A stretch of 38,383 nt of DNA. Source: Actinomyces dentalis DSM 19115. Its GTDB lineage: Bacteria; Actinomycetota; Actinomycetes; Actinomycetales; Actinomycetaceae. This document shows, in pieces, positions 31,539-38,383 of this stretch (position 1 is its first letter; each line of letters starts with the position of its first letter). The stretch spans positions 1 to 38,383 of the forward strand of contig NZ_AUBL01000039.1 in assembly GCF_000429225.1 (NCBI RefSeq). The letters run 5' to 3'. The position numbers and the translations under genes are program-made. A model generated the notes under the pieces. The model was not told where the DNA came from. It saw only the letters and a program-made list of their open reading frames with translations, and made no database searches.

Positions 31539-31567
31539 AGCATAGGGGCCGGCGAGGCCGGCGGCAA
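31539..31567 (-). promoter_or_regulatory. Promoter of the ABC exporter operon
   Basis: -35 TTGCCG (31567-31562), a 17-bp spacer and -10 TATGCT (31544-31539), with 6 nt to the leader ATG. Confidence 0.65.
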
Positions 31568-31731
31568 CGGGGCGGGCGCCGCCGGCACCGGCTCCGCGGT
31601 CCGCGTGCGGACGTCGTGCGCGTGCGGGGGCGGCCGGCGCTCCCGCTCCGGGTCGAGTTCGAGCGGCGGGGACGTCGTGCGCGTGCGGGGGTGGCCGCGA
31701 TGACGGGCGGCGACCCGCGGATCGTGGGAAA

Positions 31732-31851
31732 TGGCGTCCCGGGAGGATCGTTCGCCCCCGCACCCGGAGACCGCCTCGACGGAACCGCGGAATCATACGG
31801 ATGCCGCCGGGGGCGTCCGGTGCGCGAAGGCGAACGATCCTCCCGGAGCGC
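31732..31851. repeat. Long intergenic hairpin H5 (120 bp)
   Basis: Arms 31732-31755 and 31828-31851 are inverted copies at 22 of 24 positions (core CGGGAGGATCGTTCGCC), with an imperfectly pairing interior. It lies midway between two divergent promoters (31567 and 31890) and has the same total length as H1, but an unrelated sequence. Confidence 0.75.
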
Positions 31852-31889
31852 CAGAACCGGGGCCGGGGGAGGGGCCGGGCCGACGGCGA

Positions 31890-31920
31890 TTGACAGCGCG
31901 GGCCGTCTCGGCGCTACTCT
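31890..31920 (+). promoter_or_regulatory. Promoter of the patB-metB operon
   Basis: A perfect -35 TTGACA (31890-31895), a 19-bp spacer and -10 TACTCT (31915-31920), exactly 6 nt before the leader ATG at 31927. Confidence 0.7.
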
Positions 31921-31926
31921 TCCCCC

Positions 31927-32001
31927 ATGACTGCTGCGACGTCCACGACCCGTGCCCTGCCGGTGCGCGCCCTCGTGATGCGTCGAATGCGCATGCGCTG
32001 A
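31927..32001 (+). CDS. Leaderless Met/Arg-rich leader peptide (24 codons)
   Basis: The peptide begins MTAATSTTRALPVRAL and ends VMRRMRMR before TGA at 31999. Three of its last seven codons are ATG (31978, 31987, 31993), a density unlike chance and fitting a methionine-sensing leader ahead of sulfur amino-acid genes. The start is placed by the promoter: -10 TACTCT ends 6 nt upstream and there is no Shine-Dalgarno. The stop codon lies inside a small hairpin. The 200-nt leader that follows has a very strong GC hairpin. Role inferred from architecture; translation is unproven. Confidence 0.6.
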   Translation: MTAATSTTRALPVRALVMRRMRMR

Positions 32002-32172
32002 CAGCGCCAGCCGTCGCTGTTGCAGAAATACGGTCAGAGCCGCGGGTCGCCGCCCGCCCGGCTCCGCGCCACCGCCTCCGGCGGGGCCGCGTTCAAACCC
32101 CAGTCAGAACCCCGCCTTCGCCCGCCCGCGCCCCGGCTCCGGCCGGCCCGCCGCGGGCGCGCCGGCCGGAGC
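31995..32172 (+). promoter_or_regulatory. Candidate attenuator: stacked hairpins after the leader peptide
   Basis: Hairpin 1, GCGCT-GAC-AGCGC (31995-32007), straddles the leader stop. Hairpin 2, ACAGCG-N8-CGCTGT (32001-32020), shares bases with it, so only one can form. Further down CCGCC-TCC-GGCGG (32072-32084) precedes a perfect 12-bp stem GCTCCGGCCGGC/GCCGGCCGGAGC (32136-32172, 13-nt loop), a strong terminator-like structure 15 nt before the patB ribosome binding site. It has no U-tract. No known SAM riboswitch pattern was recognised. Confidence 0.5.
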
Positions 32173-32201
32173 TCCGGCCGCCGACCCGAGGACCACCAGC
32201 C

Positions 32202-33599
32202 ATGCCCACCGCCACCGCCGCCCCGTCAGCCCCCGTCCCGCCCGCCGCCGCGGTCGCCCCCGCCTGTCCCCCCGCCGCGGTGGCCCCCGCCGCGCTCCCG
32301 CTCGGCGGCTCTGTTCCACTCGACGCGCCCCCGCCCGGCGTCCCCGCGCCGTTCGCCGCGCCCCCGCCCGCCGCCCTCTCCCAGTTCGACCTCGTCCACG
32401 ACCGCACCGGCACCGCCAGCCTCAAGTGGGACTTCGCCGCCGAGCGCGGCCGCCCCGCCTCCGCCCTGCCCCTGTGGGTGGCGGACATGGACCACCGGAC
32501 GGCGCCCGCGGTCACCTCCGCCCTGCTGTGGCGGGTGCGCCACGGCATCTTCGGCTACACCGAGCCCGACGCCGCCTACCACGCCGCCCTGACCGGCTGG
32601 TTCGCCCGCCGCTACGGCTGGGCCGTCGACCCCGCCTGGAACGTCATCACCCCCGGGGTGGTCCCCGCCCTGGCGCTGGCGGTGCGAGCCCTGACCGGGC
32701 CGGGCGACGCCGTCGTCATCGAGGAGCCCGTTTACTACCCCTTCCGCCAGGTCGTCGAGGACAACGGCCGCAGCGTTGTCTCGGTGCCGCTGACGCGCGA
32801 CGCCGACGGCGTCTACCGCCGCGACCCGGCCGCCCTGGAGGACGCGCTGGCGCGCACCGGCGCCCGCCTGCTGCTCCTGTGCAACCCGCACAACCCGGTG
32901 GGCCGGGTGTGGAGCCGCGAGGAGCTCGACGAACTGGCCGAGGTGACGGGCAGGCACGGCGTCGTCGTGGTCTCCGACGAGATCCACGCCGACCTGGCCC
33001 TGCCCGGCCGGCGCACCACGCCCTTCGCCTCGCTGGGCGGGGAGGTCGCCGCCCGCACCATCACCTGCACCTCGCCGTCGAAGGCCTTCAACCTGGCGGG
33101 GCTGCAGGTCGCCAATATCCTCATCCCCGACGCCGGCCTGCGCGCCCGCTTCCGGGCCGAGCTGAATGCGCTGGGCTACTCCCAGCCCAACGCGCTGGGC
33201 CTGACGGCCTGCCGCGCCGCCTACGAGAGCGGGGACGCCTGGCTGGATGAGCTGCGCGGGCACATCGCGGAGGCCCGCGAGCACGTCGTGGCCCGACTCA
33301 CCCGGATCCCGGGGATTGAGGCGACGCCGACGGAGGGCACCTACCTGCTGTGGCTCGACTGCCGCGGGCTGCTGGAGCGCTCCGGCCTGGAGCCGCGCGA
33401 GCTGGACGAGTTCATCCTGCGCCGGGCGGGGCTGTGGCTCGACGACGGCGCCATCTTCGGCGCGGGGGGCGAGGGCTTCACCCGGATCAATGTGGCCTGC
33501 GCCCGCGCCGTCCTCGACGAGGCCCTCGACCGGCTGGCCGCCGCCGTCGGGGCCCTCCCGGCCCGCCGCTCCCGCCGTGCCGAAGCGGCGGCCGCCTGA
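32202..33599 (+). CDS. PatB/MalY-type PLP aminotransferase-fold lyase (cystathionine beta-lyase)
   Basis: 465 residues. Class I/II aminotransferase fold of the MalY/PatB subgroup, which cleaves cystathionine to homocysteine in methionine synthesis. After a ~60-residue Ala/Pro-rich N-terminus come WVADMDHRTAPAV, FGYTEPDAAY, EEPVYYPFRQVV, LLLCNPHNPVGRVWSREEL, VVSDEIHADLAL and the PLP lysine in SPSKAFNLAGLQ (Lys294). The ATG at 32202 has GAGGA about 10 nt upstream. The next gene, cystathionine gamma-synthase-like, starts 22 bp after its stop, so the two form an operon under the leader described above. Confidence 0.88.
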   Translation: MPTATAAPSAPVPPAAAVAPACPPAAVAPAALPLGGSVPLDAPPPGVPAPFAAPPPAALSQFDLVHDRTGTASLKWDFAAERGRPASALPLWVADMDHRTAPAVTSALLWRVRHGIFGYTEPDAAYHAALTGWFARRYGWAVDPAWNVITPGVVPALALAVRALTGPGDAVVIEEPVYYPFRQVVEDNGRSVVSVPLTRDADGVYRRDPAALEDALARTGARLLLLCNPHNPVGRVWSREELDELAEVTGRHGVVVVSDEIHADLALPGRRTTPFASLGGEVAARTITCTSPSKAFNLAGLQVANILIPDAGLRARFRAELNALGYSQPNALGLTACRAAYESGDAWLDELRGHIAEAREHVVARLTRIPGIEATPTEGTYLLWLDCRGLLERSGLEPRELDEFILRRAGLWLDDGAIFGAGGEGFTRINVACARAVLDEALDRLAAAVGALPARRSRRAEAAAA

Positions 33600-33621
33600 G
33601 TCCGAGGAGAGGAAGGACCCC

Positions 33622-34881
33622 ATGACCACCGACCCCGCCGCCCCCGCCGGCCCGGGCTCCGCCTCGTCCGCCCGCCGGGGCCCCGCCGCCCCCGCTGGCC
33701 CGGGCCCCGCCCGCGACGACCGCTCCGCCCCGCGGACCGCGCCGATCCACCACCACCCCTCGTGGACGCCCCAGCCCGAGCCCTGGCGCCTGGACACGGT
33801 CCTGGCCCACGCGGGCGCCCTCACCGACCTGGCGACCGGCGCCATCACCACCCCCATCCACCTGTCGACCGCCTTCGGGCACCCGGGCCTGCACCGGTCC
33901 ACCGGGTACGACTACACGCGCACCGCCTCCCCCACCCGCGACGTCCTCCAGGACGCCCTGGCCAGGCTCGACGGCGCGGCGGCGGGCTTCGCGACGTCGT
34001 CGGGCATGGCGGCCATCCAGCTGGCCGTCGAGGCCCTGGCCCCGCGCGGGAGCCGCGTGGTGGCGCTGGAGGACCTCTACGGCGGCACCTTCCGCTACCT
34101 CGAGGTCCTGGCGGAGGAGGGCGCCTACGACGTCGACTTCGTCTTCGGCGAGTCCGAGCTGCGCCGGGCCCTGCGCTCCCCGGCCTCCCTCGTCCTCATC
34201 GAGACCCCCACCAACCCGATGATGGTGCGGCTCGACGTCGCCGAGGCGGCGGAGTGGGCGCACGGGGCCGGGGCGCTGCTCGCGGTCGACAACACCTTCT
34301 ACACCCCCGCGATCCTGCGGCCCCTGGAACTGGGGGCGGACGTGGTCCTGTACTCGGCCACGAAGTACCTGGGCGGCCACAACGACGTCATGGCCGGGGC
34401 CGTCACCGTGGCCGACCCGGCGCTCGGCGAGCGGCTGCAGTACCGGCTCAACACGACCGGGGCGACGCTGGGCCCCTTCGACTCCTTCCTGCTGCTGCGC
34501 GGCCTGAAGACCCTGTCGCTGCGGATGGAGCGCCACGAGTCCAACGCCCGCGCCGTGGCGGACTTCCTGCGCGCCGCGCCGCAGGTGAGCCGCGTGCTCT
34601 ACCCGGGGCGCAGCGGCATGATCTCCTTCGACCTGGCCGACGGCGTCGACATCGCCGTCGTGCTGGAGTCGGTGCGGGTCTTTACCTTCGCCGAGTCCCT
34701 GGGCGGGGTGGAGTCGCTCGTGACCTGCCCCGCCGTGCAGACCCACGCGGACGTCCCGCCGGCCACGCGGGCGCGCTACGGGCTGACGGACCGGCTGCTG
34801 CGCCTGAGCGTGGGCATCGAGGACCCGGCCGACCTCGTGGCGGACCTGCGCGGCGCCCTCGAGGCGGCCTCGCGGGCGTAG
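33622..34881 (+). CDS. Cystathionine gamma-synthase/lyase family PLP enzyme
   Basis: 419 residues. A Met/Cys metabolism PLP enzyme. Residues 1-~50 are low complexity (Pro/Ala/Gly/Ser). Then come DTVLAHAGALTDLATGAITTPIHLSTAF, YTRTASPTRDVLQDALARLDG, ATSSGMAAIQLA, ETPTNPMMVRLD, VDNTF and the PLP lysine in YSATKYLGGHNDVMAG (Lys248). The C-terminal ESLGGVESLVTCPAVQTHADV and LLRLSVGIEDPADLVADL complete the fold. It may act as cystathionine gamma-synthase (metB) or gamma-lyase; sequence alone does not separate these. The ATG at 33622 has GGAAGGA upstream. It is the second gene of the operon with the patB-type gene. Confidence 0.92.
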   Translation: MTTDPAAPAGPGSASSARRGPAAPAGPGPARDDRSAPRTAPIHHHPSWTPQPEPWRLDTVLAHAGALTDLATGAITTPIHLSTAFGHPGLHRSTGYDYTRTASPTRDVLQDALARLDGAAAGFATSSGMAAIQLAVEALAPRGSRVVALEDLYGGTFRYLEVLAEEGAYDVDFVFGESELRRALRSPASLVLIETPTNPMMVRLDVAEAAEWAHGAGALLAVDNTFYTPAILRPLELGADVVLYSATKYLGGHNDVMAGAVTVADPALGERLQYRLNTTGATLGPFDSFLLLRGLKTLSLRMERHESNARAVADFLRAAPQVSRVLYPGRSGMISFDLADGVDIAVVLESVRVFTFAESLGGVESLVTCPAVQTHADVPPATRARYGLTDRLLRLSVGIEDPADLVADLRGALEAASRA

Positions 34882-34901
34882 CGGCCGGGGCAGCGGGGAC
34901 A

Positions 34902-35049
34902 GCGGGGCGAAAAGGGCGGCTCCCGCATATCTTTAGACGCTCTTCGGCGCGATGCGCGCACCGGAATCGGCGTTATTGCGCCATTCTGCGGTCAGCCCGC
35001 CTCGGCGCGGGGCGCTAAAAATATGCGGGAGCCACCCTTTTCGCCCCGC
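34902..35049. repeat. Long intergenic hairpin H6 (148 bp)
   Basis: Arms 34902-34936 and 35015-35049 are inverted copies at 33 of 35 positions (core GGGCGAAAAGGG, then CTCCCGCATAT). The interior pairs imperfectly. It starts 20 bp after the metB-like stop and could double as its terminator, but it is far longer than needed. The rest of the 329-bp gap holds the promoter of the lipoprotein gene (TACTAT near 35170). Confidence 0.8.
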
Positions 35050-35210
35050 CGGACGGCCCGGCCGGGCGCTTGGCCGCTGTGCCCGGCCCCGCCCGCCGGC
35101 GCTGACCCTGACATTCGGGAGCGACAGTCCGGTGGACGGATGCGCGGACGGCCGTCGTTATCGAACCGTTACTATGGGGCGCGTCAGTCCCTGGTCACGG
35201 AAGGACTCCC

Positions 35211-35870
35211 ATGAACAGCCACCGCCTCATCGCCGTCGTCGGGGCCGCCGCGCTCGCGGCCTGCCTCACCGCCTGCTCCGCGGGTACGAACACGGACGCG
35301 TCCGCCTCGGCGGCCGCGGGCGCCGAGGCCAACACGGATACCGCGAGCACTCCGGGCGCCCCCGCGAGCGCGGCCCCCACGGCCCCGGCCACCGCGAACT
35401 ACACGGCTCCGGCGGACAACCAGGTCGCCCCGCTCCTCACGGTCACCCACGTTCCCCAGGGCCATTCCCTCGTGGAGAACACCGACAACAACAGCCGGCT
35501 GACGTTCGCAACCGCCAGCACCGCTGACGACACCACCCTGGAATCCGGCAGCGCCTACATGATCCGTCTGGCGGACGAGGGCACCACCGTCGACACGGTC
35601 ATTCAGGGCAACGCCGAGCTCTCCGGCCTGGATGCCGGCGCCTTCACCACCACGGGGGAGGCGAGCGTCGACGGCGAGACCGCCCAGACCTACCAGGGCG
35701 GCGGCGCCGATCCCAATGGCGGCAATTACCTGGCCGAGCGCGGCGCCGTCGTCACCCACAACGGGAAGACCTTCATCATCGAGGGCATAGCACTCGACAA
35801 GAGCAGCCAGCCCACCGTGAGCGAGGAGGGGTTCAACGCCTTCCTCAAGGGGATCGTCTGGACCGACTGA
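35211..35870 (+). CDS. Secreted lipoprotein, unknown function
   Basis: 219 residues. The N-terminus MNSHRLIAVVGAAALAAC is a signal peptide followed by the lipobox LTAC, with the lipidated Cys at residue 22. Then come an Ala/Ser/Thr/Pro-rich linker (about 23-70) and a compact domain (VTHVPQGHSLVENTDNNSRL ... GKTFIIEGIALDKSSQPTVS EEGFNAFLKGIVW). The domain could resemble extracellular beta-rich lipoproteins, but I do not recognise the family. The ATG at 35211 has GGAAGGA upstream. It is a single gene with its own promoter. Likely anchored on the outer face of the membrane. Confidence 0.85.
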   Translation: MNSHRLIAVVGAAALAACLTACSAGTNTDASASAAAGAEANTDTASTPGAPASAAPTAPATANYTAPADNQVAPLLTVTHVPQGHSLVENTDNNSRLTFATASTADDTTLESGSAYMIRLADEGTTVDTVIQGNAELSGLDAGAFTTTGEASVDGETAQTYQGGGADPNGGNYLAERGAVVTHNGKTFIIEGIALDKSSQPTVSEEGFNAFLKGIVWTD

Positions 35871-35991
35871 GGGTCCCGCGGACGCCCCCGCACCGATCCG
35901 GTCGGGCGTGGGGCGGCCCGCCGCGCCCATGGGCTCCGCCGGGCGCCGGCTTCGGCCCCGCCCGGACGCCCCGGCCCCGCGGGCCCGGCCG

Positions 35992-37680
<1,689 letters not shown>

Positions 37681-37862
37681 CTACCCGCGCGCCCCGGACC
37701 CGCCAAATCGAGCCGCCGTGAATCGTGGCACAGGCCGCGCGCCGCCGACCGCCGCCGGCCCGCCCGGGCTGACGTCGCCCCGCATCGGGCCTCGTCGGTC
37801 CGCGCCGGGCCGACGGCGACCGGGCGGGACGGCGGGCCCGTGGTGCGGGGGTGGAAGGAGGG

Positions 37863-37949
37863 CGGAGACGGGGAGATTCGAACTCCCGAGGGGTTTTATC
37901 CCCAACCTTCTTAGCAGGAAGGCGCACTAGGCCACTATGCGACGTCTCC
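37863..37949 (-). tRNA. tRNA-Ser (anticodon GCT)
   Basis: 87 nt. Acceptor GGAGACG/CGTCTCC; anticodon stem CCTTC/GAAGG with loop CTGCTAA, giving GCT. A long variable arm (TTGGGGATAAAACCCCT) marks a class II tRNA, followed by the T-loop GTTCGAATC. No CCA is encoded. Confidence 0.95.
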
Positions 37950-38058
37950 ATCCCCGGCTCGACCGGGGGCGGGGGAAGCCTACCGGGCGCGGGGCCCGGC
38001 GGGCAAACCGCCCGCCGGACCCGGCGGGCGCCCCCGCTGAGCGGGGCCCGGCGCGCGG

Positions 38059-38383
38059 AGGTCAAGTCCCTTGGTGTGGTGTTCTTCCGGTCAGGTGGTG
38101 ATGGCGGGCAGGGCGGCGCGGTCGCTGGCGCTGTTGTCGGCCTGGAGCATGTCGGTCAGGTGTCGCAGTGAGGTCTGGGACAGGTAGCGGCGTTCGCCGT
38201 ACTGCCACTCCTCGTGCTGCTCCAACAGGACGGATCCGATCAGGCGGGTGACGGACTCGCTGTCGGGGAACACCTGGACGACGTCTGCTCGGCGCTTGAT
38301 CTCGCGGTTGAGGCGCTCGATGGGGTTGTTGGACCAGATCTTGGTCCAGTGCTCGCGGGGGAAGGCGGCGAACGCGGTCAGGT
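38059..38383. mobile_element. Edge of an IS256-type insertion sequence
   Basis: The window ends inside a transposase gene. The terminal repeat should lie just beyond its stop; GGTCAAGTCCCTTGGTGTGG (38060-38079) is the likely inverted-repeat end, by position only. The other end is outside the window, so boundaries and target duplication cannot be checked. Confidence 0.45.
38091..38383 (-). CDS. IS256-family (Mutator-type) transposase, C-terminal part
   Basis: The last ~97 residues of the protein, truncated by the window edge. TAFAAFPREHWTKIWSNNPIERLNREIKRRADVVQVFPD is the conserved C-terminal block of IS256 transposases, with the catalytic Glu in NPIERLN. It is followed by VTRLIGSVLLEQHEEWQYGERRYLS and ends ALPAITT. 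The frame is open to the edge, so nothing suggests it is broken within the visible part. The catalytic Asp residues lie outside the window. Confidence 0.92.
   Translation of the reverse strand, partial: LTAFAAFPREHWTKIWSNNPIERLNREIKRRADVVQVFPDSESVTRLIGSVLLEQHEEWQYGERRYLSQTSLRHLTDMLQADNSASDRAALPAITT

Noticed and set aside
31506..31796. 96-codon minus-strand frame that includes MAVKLVDN at its end
   Set aside because: It starts upstream of a good promoter and is Arg/Pro-rich; the short frame starting 6 nt after the -10 is the better reading.
31921..32201. SAM riboswitch in the patB-metB leader
   Set aside because: The conserved SAM-I and SAM-IV core sequences were looked for and not seen; a covariance-model search would settle it.

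Overview
The window is very GC-rich DNA (about 75% G+C by eye) from an actinobacterium, most likely an Actinomyces or close relative (Actinomycetaceae). The gene families, leaderless gene starts and GC-rich low-complexity protein tails all fit. It looks like ordinary chromosome interrupted by one complete IS481-type insertion and the edge of an IS256-type one. Family calls come from reading the sequence; no database search was run.

Layout: 1-3968 holds an intergenic repeat, an XRE-type regulator with two palindromic sites in front of it, gluconokinase and a DEAD-box RNA helicase. 4158-5696 holds a CPBP protease-like membrane protein and two small membrane proteins. 5820-7106 is an SPFH protein with a ribbon-helix-helix partner, followed by a DUF1778-GNAT toxin-antitoxin pair (7264-8048), a HAD phosphatase, a ROK-family regulator, RarA and a DUF488 protein. 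13042-14634 is an orphan, possibly defence-related, gene. 14688-17528 is a pullulanase homologue whose active site is degraded. 17634-22403 is a fused siderophore-type ABC transporter divergent from a TetR regulator. 22484-23898 is the IS481-type element. 24105-26314 is an ADP-ribosylglycohydrolase/PfkB-kinase pair. 26315-27570 is a repeat-rich gap. 27571-31376 is a heterodimeric ABC exporter with complementary degenerate nucleotide-binding domains. 31927-34881 is a PatB/MalY-type lyase and a cystathionine gamma-synthase-family gene. Then come a lipoprotein, GuaB1, tRNA-Arg, tRNA-Ser and the IS256-type edge.

The strongest new signals are regulatory. Between the ABC exporter and the sulfur amino-acid genes, two divergent promoters each drive a tiny leaderless open reading frame. 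One (MAVKLVDN) is followed at once by a 10-bp GC hairpin ahead of the exporter. The other is 24 codons, has three Met codons in its last seven, and precedes stacked, partly exclusive hairpins and the patB-metB pair. This looks like a candidate methionine-sensing attenuator. Many genes share one start architecture: a TANNNT -10 hexamer exactly 6 nt before the start codon.

A second theme is structured intergenic DNA: six long hairpins with 22-36 bp arms, unrelated in sequence to one another. One of these was split by the IS481-type element, whose 15-bp target duplication coincides with the hairpin loop. Two small clusters of CRISPR-like spaced repeats and a 150-bp repeat shared by positions 1 and 27143 add to this.
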